Positions 1-7,280 of a stretch of 44,307 nucleotides of DNA are shown here, one piece after another. The position numbers and the translations under genes are program-made. Each line of letters begins with the position of its first letter. The first letter of the stretch is position 1. Below the pieces are notes generated by a model, which searched no databases, was not told where the DNA came from, and saw only the letters and a program-made list of their open reading frames with translations. The stretch is from Streptomyces mutomycini (GTDB taxonomy: Bacteria; Actinomycetota; Actinomycetes; Streptomycetales; Streptomycetaceae): positions 1-44,307 of the forward strand of contig NZ_MAPV01000033.1 in the NCBI RefSeq assembly GCF_001700505.1, written 5' to 3'.

Positions 1-82
1 GGACAGGCCCCGGTGCCTCCCCCTGCCCTCGGCCCGGCGCCTGTCCCGGTCCGGCCGCGCGTAAGGCTCGTACGGGTTCCAT
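1..82 (-). CDS. Start of a further Tad-locus gene, cut by the window edge
   Basis: On the minus strand an ATG lies 7 bases past the TadE stop codon and 10 bases after a purine-rich AAGGGAAG ribosome site. The frame stays open for the remaining 27 codons to the window edge. The visible residues (MEPVRALRAAG, then a Gly/Pro-rich stretch) are not enough to name it. By position it would be the next gene of the pilus operon; in Streptomyces a second TadE/TadG-like pseudopilin or CpaF often follows, but that is inference only. Confidence 0.3.
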   Translation of the reverse strand, partial: MEPVRALRAAGPGQAPGRGQGEAPGPV

Positions 83-89
83 GCGCACG

Positions 90-506
90 TCACTTCCCTT
101 CCGCGGCCGCGCCGGCCGTCGCCCTGACGTGAACGGGGAGGTCGGCGAAGCCCGGGAACAGGACCGGGGCCTTCAGCGTGACGGTGGTCGTGACCATGTC
201 GCTGTCGCCTCCTCCGCCGCAGTCGATCTCCGCGGGCCCCTCCCAGGCCCCGGGGAGCCGTTCGTTCACCGCCGCCTCGCACCGGCTCTGCCGGTCTCCG
301 GCGTCCGCGGCGACCGCTTTGCGTACGCCTTCGTCCGCCGCGCCGCTCGCCAGGGTGAACGTGTAGCCCACCAGCACGGCCTGCCAGAGCAGCACCAGCG
401 TCACCAGGATGATCGGCACCATCCCCGTGAACTCGACGCTCAGCTGGCCGCGTTCGTCGCGCAGCCGCGCCCGTATCCGGCCCGGCTCTCCCCCGTGCCC
501 CTTCAC
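90..506 (-). CDS. TadE-family pilus assembly protein
   Basis: A 138-residue protein starting at a GTG that overlaps the stop of the upstream CpaE-like gene (GTGA, 4-base overlap), which implies translational coupling. After a short charged leader (about residues 1-20), the segment beginning RGQLSVEFTGMVPI is the classic TadE-like prepilin-type N-terminus: a Glu inside the start of one long hydrophobic helix (about residues 22-50). A small extracytoplasmic domain with two cysteines follows. TadE proteins are minor pseudopilins of the Tad/Flp secretion apparatus and sit in the membrane. Length is normal for the family. A longer reading into the upstream frame exists but has no homology to TadE, so the coupled GTG is preferred. 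Confidence 0.85.
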   Translation of the reverse strand: MKGHGGEPGRIRARLRDERGQLSVEFTGMVPIILVTLVLLWQAVLVGYTFTLASGAADEGVRKAVAADAGDRQSRCEAAVNERLPGAWEGPAEIDCGGGGDSDMVTTTVTLKAPVLFPGFADLPVHVRATAGAAAEGK

Positions 507-1777
507 TGCCGGCCTCCCCCGCCGGTCGTGCCGCCCCTGCGCCTGCGGCCTCCGACCGCGCCCCTGTCGCCGCGCAGTGTGCCCCCGCGCGACTCCGCTC
601 CCGGCGAAGGCTTCACGAGTCCGAGCTCTCCCGCCAGGGCCCAGAGGGCCTGTTTCACGCTGGAGCGTGCGTCCAGTTCGTGCATCCGGCCGGAGTCCAC
701 CGCCCCCTGGAGCTCCTTGAAGTTCGCCGGTACCGCCGTGCCCGCCATCCGGGTCCCGGTGATCCGCTGGATCAGGCCGGGCTGGATCTCCGTGTTGCGG
801 TTGAAGCGGTTGACGAGGGTGACCGTCTCCTCGGCCTTGCGGATCTGGAGCCGGTCCCACATCCGCACGATGCGCTTGGCTCCCCGCACCGCGACGACGT
901 CCGGTGTCGTCACCAGCACAGCGGTGTCGGCCATCTCGATCGCCGCGGCGTTGGCCCCGCTCATCTGGCTGCCGCAGTCGATGACGACGACCTCGTAGCG
1001 CGAGCGCAGGGCGCTGACGATCTGGCGGGCCGAGCGGTCGCTGACCTCTTCCCCGCGTTCGCCCTCCCCGGGTGCCAGCAGCAGTGCCAGGCCCGTGTCG
1101 TGCGAGAAGACCGCGTCGGAGAGGACCCGCGGGGATATGTCGGTGATGGCGGCCAGGTCGACGACGGAACGCCGGAACTGCACGTCGAGATAGGCGGCGA
1201 TGTCGCCGGTCTGCAGATCCAGGTCGACGAGCGCGGCCGTGTGCCCCGAGGCCTGTGCGGCCAGGGCCAGCTGTACGGCCGTGACGGTCGTCCCGACCCC
1301 GCCCTTGGCCCCGGTGACCGTGACGACCGTACCGCCGGGCCCGGTGAACACATCACCGCCGGACCCGAGATGACGTCGTACGCCCGTGGACCACTGCGCT
1401 GCGGCCTGCACGCGGTTGGCGAGTTCCTCGTAGCTCAGGGGGAGGGTGACCAGGCCCCGGGCTCCCGCGTCCATGGACGCCGCGAAGAGTCCGGGACTCG
1501 CGTCGGTGGTGATCAGCACGACCCCTACGGCGGGGAAGCGGAGGGAGACCTCCCGGATCAGTTCCAGGGCGGGCACCGGACCGATCAGCTCATGCACCAG
1601 CACGACTTCGGGCAGTTCCTCGACGGCCTCGCCGGCCAGCCGGGCGAGGGTGTCGATGAGCTGCGTCGAGTCACCGACCGGCGCGGCCGGCTCCGCGTCG
1701 GGGAGCTGGCTCAGCAGGGTGGTCACGGACCTTGCCGCGTCGGCGTCGCCGACCGCCGGGAGGATTCTGGTGGTCAT
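503..1777 (-). CDS. CpaE/TadZ-like pilus assembly ATPase
   Basis: A 424-residue protein of the MinD/ParA-like P-loop class. Residues 1-130 look like a degenerate response-regulator receiver domain, as in CpaE/TadZ. A deviant Walker A (AKGGVGTT) lies at about 157-164, followed by a DLDLQTGD segment, a VVIDCGSQ Walker B-like strand and a C-terminal half typical of septum-site ATPases. CpaE/TadZ is thought to localise the Tad secretion machine at the membrane. The gene begins 7 bases after the CpaB-like gene and overlaps tadE by 4 bases, so the three form one transcription unit. The C-terminal tail of about 35 residues is Gly/Arg-rich and looks disordered. Confidence 0.88.
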   Translation of the reverse strand: MTTRILPAVGDADAARSVTTLLSQLPDAEPAAPVGDSTQLIDTLARLAGEAVEELPEVVLVHELIGPVPALELIREVSLRFPAVGVVLITTDASPGLFAASMDAGARGLVTLPLSYEELANRVQAAAQWSTGVRRHLGSGGDVFTGPGGTVVTVTGAKGGVGTTVTAVQLALAAQASGHTAALVDLDLQTGDIAAYLDVQFRRSVVDLAAITDISPRVLSDAVFSHDTGLALLLAPGEGERGEEVSDRSARQIVSALRSRYEVVVIDCGSQMSGANAAAIEMADTAVLVTTPDVVAVRGAKRIVRMWDRLQIRKAEETVTLVNRFNRNTEIQPGLIQRITGTRMAGTAVPANFKELQGAVDSGRMHELDARSSVKQALWALAGELGLVKPSPGAESRGGTLRGDRGAVGGRRRRGGTTGGGGRQ

Positions 1778-1784
1778 CCCATCC

Positions 1785-2489
1785 TCACTTGTCCTTGTCG
1801 AGCGTGTAGGTCCGGTCGCCCGGACGGATGGTGCCGTCGCTGCCGGGAGCGATCAGTGCGAGCCGTACGTGCTGGGCGAAGGACTCGGCGTAGGCCACGC
1901 GCTGGGTGTCGATGGTGTTGAGCGCGAAGGTGATCGGCACGGCCTCGGACGCCTGGTTCCTGTCGTCCCTGCTGGGCTCCAGTGGGGTCAGCTCACCGAC
2001 GTCGAGCACCTTGGCGTTGGAGACGATCACCTTGGACTGGGACGCCTCGCCGTCCCGCTCGCCCTCGAAGGTGGCGTAGATGTTCACCCTGTCGTTCGGC
2101 CGGATCTTGCCGGCCACTCCCGTCGCGGCGTCGATCATGATGGCGATCTCCTGCTCGCCGGGGCGCAGTTCCGGACTCTGCACCATCATGTCGGACTGCA
2201 TCAGGGAGCCCTTGCGCAACTGGGTCACGGCGATCTTGCCGTCGACCTCGTCGATGTCCGTGACGGCGTTGTCCGACAGCCAGCGTTCGGGCATGGAGAC
2301 CTTCTCGAACTGATCGGCCGTGAGCGCCTTGTAGGGGGCCACGTTCGACTTGAGCCGGTAGGCGTCGACCTCGGGCCCGACCTTCGAGTTGACGTCGCTG
2401 ATCACCGAGAGCACCCCGGCGAAGGCGCCGAAGGCGCACAGGACCGACAGGAGCAGGAGTATCACGCCGCGGCGCTGGCGGGAGTTCAT
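1785..2489 (-). CDS. CpaB/RcpC-like SAF-domain pilus assembly protein
   Basis: A 234-residue protein with one N-terminal membrane anchor (about residues 8-32, LLLLSVLCAFGAFAGVL). A periplasm-like region follows, containing a SAF fold (about 50-115: ALTADQFEKVSMPERWL ... GSLMQSDM) and then a CpaB-type beta domain (IAIMIDAATGVAGKIRPNDRVNIYA, about 130-155). CpaB/RcpC proteins belong to the Tad pilus envelope complex. In Gram-positive relatives the protein is anchored in the single membrane and faces outward. It sits 7 bases upstream of the CpaE-like ATPase gene. Confidence 0.85.
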   Translation of the reverse strand: MNSRQRRGVILLLLSVLCAFGAFAGVLSVISDVNSKVGPEVDAYRLKSNVAPYKALTADQFEKVSMPERWLSDNAVTDIDEVDGKIAVTQLRKGSLMQSDMMVQSPELRPGEQEIAIMIDAATGVAGKIRPNDRVNIYATFEGERDGEASQSKVIVSNAKVLDVGELTPLEPSRDDRNQASEAVPITFALNTIDTQRVAYAESFAQHVRLALIAPGSDGTIRPGDRTYTLDKDK

Positions 2490-2573
2490 GGGCCGGACAA
2501 CCTCGTTCGGTTCGGATGCGGGGAGCAGGGGACGGTGAGCGGTGCGCGGTGTCGGCCCAGAGCCCTGGGCGCC

Positions 2574-3458
2574 CTAGGAGTTCGGTGGAGCGTGCGCGCC
2601 CCGGGTCAGGGCGCGCGGGGGGTGCGCGCGGTTCTCGGCCGGTGCCAGCGGGGACGAACAGAACCCGCAGCGGTCACCGATGAGCTCCATTCCGCACCAG
2701 TGGCACCTCTCCCGGCGCACGGAGGAGACGAGCTGGTAGACCACGGAGATGTCCGGGAGGAAGGAAGCGAATTCGACCACCTTCCCCGTGCCCCACCAGC
2801 GGGGCGAAGCGGAGGGCAGCGCGCATTCCTGGACGGCCTGCACCCCCCAGGCCGGGGCGAGGGTCTGCTGGACCCACTCGGAGGCCAGCTGCCCCCTGGC
2901 GACCAGCAGCTGTGTGGCGAAAGGAGGTCCGGCCGGCGGTTCGACGTCCGGGCCGATCCTGATCAGCTGGGGGCTCGGGCCGGTGAGTACGGCGAACATC
3001 GAGCCGGGCACCCATGACCTGGCGTGCGTCCTGAGGCTCACGGGGACCCGGTCGAGTCTGGCCACCGAGTTCAGCAGGGCTCCGGCGTGGATGTAGTGGG
3101 TGAGCAGCCGCGCGGCCGAGGCGACCACTCCCGGGCTGAAGTCGCAGATGGACAACTGGCGCAGCTGGCGCACCAGTACGGCCACGCCCAGCGGCGGCAG
3201 GTCCACCTTGAGCAGGGCGATGCGGTCGCTCTCCAGGACGGACCGGATGGCGTACAGCCTGCGTTCGTGGGCGGGACTGATGCCCGTGGGGTAGACGGCG
3301 ACCACATGGCCGTGCTGCTCCAGGAGCAGGTTCATGTCGCCGATCGCGAGGTCGAGGGGCTGGGCTTCGGGTGCCTGCAGGAGGGCCGCTGTGGGTGTCT
3401 GCTGATCGGTCGGCGGTAGCACCAGATCAGCACTGGTCACTGCTATTGCGGTCGGCAC
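2574..3458 (-). CDS. Conserved zinc-ribbon protein at the head of the tad locus
   Basis: I do not recognise a named family. With the GTG at 3458 (behind GGGGAAG) the product is 294 residues; a start at 3548 would add about 30 residues of unremarkable sequence. The body is a mixed alpha/beta protein with no signal peptide or clear membrane helix. Near the C-terminus there are two CxxC pairs (CHWC and CGFC, about 20 residues apart), forming a probable treble-clef or zinc-ribbon site. The gene is read in the same direction as the CpaB, CpaE and TadE genes and ends 84 bases before the CpaB gene, so it probably serves the pilus system (regulation or assembly). That role is inferred from position only. 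Confidence 0.6.
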   Translation of the reverse strand: MPTAIAVTSADLVLPPTDQQTPTAALLQAPEAQPLDLAIGDMNLLLEQHGHVVAVYPTGISPAHERRLYAIRSVLESDRIALLKVDLPPLGVAVLVRQLRQLSICDFSPGVVASAARLLTHYIHAGALLNSVARLDRVPVSLRTHARSWVPGSMFAVLTGPSPQLIRIGPDVEPPAGPPFATQLLVARGQLASEWVQQTLAPAWGVQAVQECALPSASPRWWGTGKVVEFASFLPDISVVYQLVSSVRRERCHWCGMELIGDRCGFCSSPLAPAENRAHPPRALTRGAHAPPNS

Positions 3459-3909
3459 GCTCTTCCCCGTTCGGCACCGGCCGTCGTCATGGGTGACTCC
3501 GGCCGCAATCGCTCCTGCTCCGTGCTTCTTCCCCAGCACTTTAACCACGTCATACCAGGCAGAGAACAGTTATCGGAACCCAGCACGAAGTCGTACGGCA
3601 CTCGCGTTCGCAGCGCCTCCGTACGAAATCGGACGAAAAGCAGAGCCGTTAACTCCGGCACCACTGCGCAGAGTTACCCCGTCCCCTCGGGTTTGGAATC
3701 CCAGGGAATTCATCCGCGCAGGTCGGAGCGGACACCACCCGTATTCCCAGGCTCTCCGCGATATCCACTCCGTCACGGTCCCGGCGCCCCGGCCGCGTCA
3801 CCCGCACGGGTGTTCCCCGGGTGCCCGCGAGCGGTCACCCGAAGGTGAGCGACAACAGCGCCCGGCACCCCGGTCACCCTCGCCGCGCACATCCGGATCG
3901 CCAGAGGTC
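3459..3909. other. Divergent intergenic region, no gene recognised
   Basis: About 450 bases between the minus-strand tad genes and the plus-strand chitinase. It must hold the tad promoter, but I could not single out a convincing -10/-35 pair. Its composition is less G+C-rich than the coding flanks (for example around 3545-3660), as expected for regulatory DNA. Open frames here lack ribosome sites and codon bias. Confidence 0.5.
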
Positions 3910-3940
3910 TTGACAACTTGATTGGTCTGGACCAGTTTAT
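3910..3940 (+). promoter_or_regulatory. Chitinase promoter region
   Basis: A perfect TTGACA at 3910-3915 is followed, after about 18-19 bases, by an A/T-rich AGTTTAT (3934-3940) that could act as a -10. The operator at 3921-3936 fills the spacer, the arrangement expected for steric repression. The leader to the GTG start would be about 55 bases. Confidence 0.5.
3921..3936 (+). promoter_or_regulatory. DasR-type operator (dre) upstream of chitinase
   Basis: The 16-mer ATTGGTCTGGACCAGT matches the DasR-responsive consensus ACTGGTCTAGACCAGT at 14 of 16 positions, including both GGTC/GACC half-sites. DasR is the GntR-family regulator of aminosugar and chitin use in Streptomyces, released by GlcN-6-P. 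The site lies 65 bases before the chitinase start, inside the putative promoter. Confidence 0.8.
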
Positions 3941-4000
3941 CGCCCAACGGTGGCCACCGTTCCCCGCCAGCACCCCCAACTCCCCCACCGGAGGCAGCAA

Positions 4001-5734
4001 GTGGAACGCTCCGCAGGCAGCAGCAGGCACAGAAGACGCCGGGTCCGGCCGCTCCTCGGCGGGGCCGTCGCCGTCGTCGCGGCCGGAGCACTGGCCGTCA
4101 CCGGGCTCGCCGGGTCCGCACAGGCGGCCGACGTCAACGTGGCCAGGAACGCCGGATTCGAGTCCGGGCTCGCCAACTGGACCTGTTCCGGCGGCAGCGG
4201 CACCACGGTCTCGTCCCCCGTGCACGGCGGCACATCCGCGCTCAAGGCCACCCCGGCCGGGCAGGACAACGCCAAGTGCACGCAGACCGTGGCTGTGAAG
4301 CCCGGCTCCACCTACACGCTCAGCTCCTGGGTGCAGGGCGGCTACGCCTACCTCGGAGCGAGCGGCACGGGCACGACGGACGTCTCCACCTGGACGCCCG
4401 GCTCCAGCAGCTGGACGCAGCTGCGGACCAGCTTCACCACGGGCCCATCCACCTCCTCCGTGACCGTCTACACCCATGGCTGGTACGGCCAGGCCCCCTA
4501 CGTCGCCGACGACGTCCAGGTGACCGGCCCCGACGGCGGCGGTGGCACCGACCCCGAGCCGGCGATCCCCGGGGCCCCCGCAGGCCTGACCGTCGGCACG
4601 ACGACGTCCTCCTCCGTGGCCCTGTCCTGGAACGCGGTCTCCGGCGCCACCGGCTACACGGTCTACCGGGGCGGCACGAAGGCGACCACCTCCACCGGCA
4701 CCTCCGCGACGGTGACCGGGCTGGCCGCCGACACGGCGTACCAGTTCTCCGTGAGCGCCACCAACGCGGCCGGTGAGTCCGTCAGGTCGGCCACCGTGAG
4801 CGGCCGTACGGCCAAGGCCACCGACCCGGGCCCCGGTCCGGTGACCTCGGTGCCCAAGCACGCGGTGACCGGCTACTGGCAGAACTTCAACAACGGCGCC
4901 GCCGTGCAGAAGCTCAGCGACGTCCCCGCGAACTACGACATCATCGCCGTCTCCTTCGCGGACGCCACGGCCACGCCCGGTGCCGTCGCCTTCAACCTGG
5001 ACTCGGCGGGGCTGAACGGCTACACCGTCGCGCAGTTCAAGGCCGACATCAAGGCCAAGCAGGCCGCCGGCAAGAACGTCATCATCTCCATCGGCGGCGA
5101 GAAGGGGACCGTCGCGGTCAACAGCGACGCCTCCGCCACCGCGTTCGCCGACTCGGTGTACGCGCTCATCCAGGAGTACGGCTTCAACGGCGTCGACATC
5201 GACCTTGAGAACGGCCTCAACTCCACCTACATGACGAAGGCCCTGCGCTCCCTGTCGTCGAAGGCAGGCTCCGGCCTCGTCATCACGATGGCGCCGCAGA
5301 CGATCGACATGCAGTCGACGTCCGGTGAGTACTTCAAGACGGCGCTCAACATCAAGGACATCCTGACGGTCGTCAACATGCAGTACTACAACAGCGGTTC
5401 GATGCTGGGCTGCGACGGCAAGGTCTACTCGCAGGGCTCGGTGGACTTCCTCACCGCGCTCGCCTGCATCCAGCTGGAAGGCGGCCTCGCCCCCTCCCAG
5501 GTCGGCCTCGGCGTTCCCGCCTCGACCCGCGGCGCGGGCAGCGGCTACGTCGCCCCGTCCGTCGTGAACGCGGCCCTGGACTGCCTGGCCAAGGGCACGG
5601 GCTGCGGTTCCTTCAAGCCCTCCAGGACCTACCCGGACCTGCGCGGCGCGATGACCTGGTCCACCAACTGGGACGCGACCGCGGGCAACGCCTGGTCCAA
5701 CGCGGTCGGCCCGCACGTGCACGGTCTGCCGTAA
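4001..5734 (+). CDS. Secreted GH18 chitinase with CBM and FnIII domains
   Basis: A 577-residue secreted chitinase. The GTG start sits 6 bases after GGAGG. A long signal peptide (Arg-rich n-region, hydrophobic core, cleavage after SAQA at residue 42) is followed by an N-terminal carbohydrate-binding module (about 43-180, a jelly-roll 'NAGFESGLANW' type), a Gly/Asp linker, one fibronectin III domain (about 190-280) and a GH18 barrel (about 290-577). The catalytic signature GFNGVDIDLEN places the acid at Glu403, with Asp399 and Asp401 before it. GH18 enzymes cleave chitin by substrate-assisted retention. The layout matches Streptomyces chitinases. A dre site upstream predicts control by DasR and induction by chitin products. 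Confidence 0.93.
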   Translation: MERSAGSSRHRRRRVRPLLGGAVAVVAAGALAVTGLAGSAQAADVNVARNAGFESGLANWTCSGGSGTTVSSPVHGGTSALKATPAGQDNAKCTQTVAVKPGSTYTLSSWVQGGYAYLGASGTGTTDVSTWTPGSSSWTQLRTSFTTGPSTSSVTVYTHGWYGQAPYVADDVQVTGPDGGGGTDPEPAIPGAPAGLTVGTTTSSSVALSWNAVSGATGYTVYRGGTKATTSTGTSATVTGLAADTAYQFSVSATNAAGESVRSATVSGRTAKATDPGPGPVTSVPKHAVTGYWQNFNNGAAVQKLSDVPANYDIIAVSFADATATPGAVAFNLDSAGLNGYTVAQFKADIKAKQAAGKNVIISIGGEKGTVAVNSDASATAFADSVYALIQEYGFNGVDIDLENGLNSTYMTKALRSLSSKAGSGLVITMAPQTIDMQSTSGEYFKTALNIKDILTVVNMQYYNSGSMLGCDGKVYSQGSVDFLTALACIQLEGGLAPSQVGLGVPASTRGAGSGYVAPSVVNAALDCLAKGTGCGSFKPSRTYPDLRGAMTWSTNWDATAGNAWSNAVGPHVHGLP

Positions 5735-5761
5735 CCCGCCGGTCCGCCGGGCAACGTACCA

Positions 5762-5791
5762 GCAGCGCCGCCGCTCCCCCGGCGGCGCTGC
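5762..5791. terminator. Bidirectional hairpin terminator
   Basis: A perfect 12-bp stem (GCAGCGCCGCCG / CGGCGGCGCTGC) closes a 6-base CTCCCC loop. It lies between the 3' end of the chitinase and the 3' end of the convergent transporter gene. There is no U-tract, as is common in Streptomyces. Confidence 0.75.
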
Positions 5792-5819
5792 CGCGTCGTC
5801 GCGGACGTCTACGCCACCG

Positions 5820-7160
5820 TCACCAGGGCAGGTCGCGCACCTGCTGGACGCACAGCACGACGAACAGCAGTCCCGCCGCGCCCAGCATCCCGTTGCTGAG
5901 CCAGCCGTTGCGCCACTCCCTTGGCGTACGGGACGAGTTGAGCAGCCAGATCAGGGTCAGGGCCAGGAACGGCATGAAGAACGCGCCCAGGACCCCGTAG
6001 CCGATGACCAGCCCGAAGGGCTCGTCCAGCCACAGCAGCGTCATCGGGGGGAACGTCAGCCAGAGAAGGTACGCGCGGAAGGGGACGGACCGCTCCTGCC
6101 GGCCGACCGTCCCGCCGCCCGCCTTGTCGACGGCCGCGCCCGCGTCGCCGCGGCCGGCCCGGATCCGCTCCACGAAGTCGGCGAACATCAGGCTCACGCC
6201 GTGCCACACACCGATGAGCGACGAGAACGACGTCGCGAAGAAACCGACCAGGAACAGCTTCGCGGTGCCCGCGCCGAAGCGGTCCTCCAGGACCTTGCCG
6301 AGGTCGATCAGTCCACGGTCGCCCTGTGTGAGCGCGATCTGCGAGGAGTGCAGCAGCTCGGCGCCGACGATGAGCATCGCGACGACGAAGATGCCGGTGG
6401 TGATGTAGGCGACCCTGTTGTCGATCCGCATCACCTTCATCCAGGCGGAGTCGGACCAGCCCTTGGCGTTCACCCAGTACCCGTACGCCGCCATGGTGAT
6501 GGTGCCGCCGACCCCGCCGATCAGCCCGAGGGTGTAGACCAGCGAGCCGTCGGGGAGTACGGGGAGCAGCCCCGCGAAGGAGGCGCCGAAGTCCGGTACC
6601 ACCCGGATGGCGACGTAGACCACGACGACGAACATCACGCCGATCAGGACCGTCATGACCTTCTCGAAGACGGCGTACTGGTTGAACCAGACGAAGACCA
6701 GGCCGATCAGCCCGGTGATGATCGCCCAGGTCTTCAGACCCGGTCCGTCGGGGAAGAGCGCCACGATGGGCAGGGCGCTGGAGGACATGGCCGTGGCGCC
6801 GTACACGAAGCCCCAGACGACCACGTACACCGCGAAGTAGCCGGTGGTCCAGCCGCCGAGGGTGCGCCAGCCGTCGAAGAGGGTACGGCCCGTGGCGAGG
6901 TGCCAGCGGCCCACCGCCTCCGCGAGGGCGATCTTGACGAGGCAGCCGATGACGGCTGCCCACATCAGGGTGTAGCCGAATTTGCTTCCCGCGATGAGCG
7001 TCGCGACCAGGTCCCCGGCTCCGACTCCGGTGGCCGCGACGACGATGCCGGGTCCGATGTACTTCCAACTGGACTTCCGGGGCCCGGAGGCCGTCTCCCC
7101 GGCTGCCGCCCCGGTTCCTGCCCCGGGCCCTGACTCTGTAGTTCCGCTTGTCTCCGCCAT
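5820..7160 (-). CDS. Nramp-related (SLC11-like) membrane transporter
   Basis: A 446-residue polytopic protein with about 11 hydrophobic segments and an Nramp-like opening (KYIGPGIVVAATGVGAGDLVA). Classical Nramp proteins are H+-coupled Mn2+/Fe2+ importers that bind metal through DPGN in helix 1 and MPH in helix 6. Here helix 1 reads GVGAGD and helix 6 reads IGGVGGTITMAAYGYW, so the usual ligands are missing and the substrate is uncertain. The ATG at 7160 is used because the residues upstream (from a GTG at 7208) look unrelated; neither start has a strong ribosome site. A hairpin at 7201-7238 separates it from the upstream sugar operon, so it is probably transcribed independently. Confidence 0.8.
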   Translation of the reverse strand: MAETSGTTESGPGAGTGAAAGETASGPRKSSWKYIGPGIVVAATGVGAGDLVATLIAGSKFGYTLMWAAVIGCLVKIALAEAVGRWHLATGRTLFDGWRTLGGWTTGYFAVYVVVWGFVYGATAMSSSALPIVALFPDGPGLKTWAIITGLIGLVFVWFNQYAVFEKVMTVLIGVMFVVVVYVAIRVVPDFGASFAGLLPVLPDGSLVYTLGLIGGVGGTITMAAYGYWVNAKGWSDSAWMKVMRIDNRVAYITTGIFVVAMLIVGAELLHSSQIALTQGDRGLIDLGKVLEDRFGAGTAKLFLVGFFATSFSSLIGVWHGVSLMFADFVERIRAGRGDAGAAVDKAGGGTVGRQERSVPFRAYLLWLTFPPMTLLWLDEPFGLVIGYGVLGAFFMPFLALTLIWLLNSSRTPREWRNGWLSNGMLGAAGLLFVVLCVQQVRDLPW

Positions 7161-7200
7161 GCCGATCAACGAAGCGTAAAGAACGGATTCGCACAAGGGT

Positions 7201-7238
7201 GCGCGCACGCCCCGTTCGCCGTCACGGGGCGTGCGCGC
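7201..7238 (-). terminator. Terminator of the kinase-iclR-ridA-gntP operon
   Basis: A perfect 14-bp stem (GCGCGCACGCCCCG with its complement) and a 10-base loop, 43 bases past the stop of the GntP gene. Strong factor-independent-type hairpin without a U-run. Confidence 0.7.
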
Positions 7239-7280
7239 CGGGGAGCGGCTCCCAGGGCCTCTCGTTCGGATCGACCGGCC

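Noticed and set aside
3773..5722. 649-codon minus-strand open frame over the chitinase
   Set aside because: Antisense shadow typical of very G+C-rich genes: low-complexity Gly/Arg/Val product and no ribosome site, while the plus frame is a clear chitinase.
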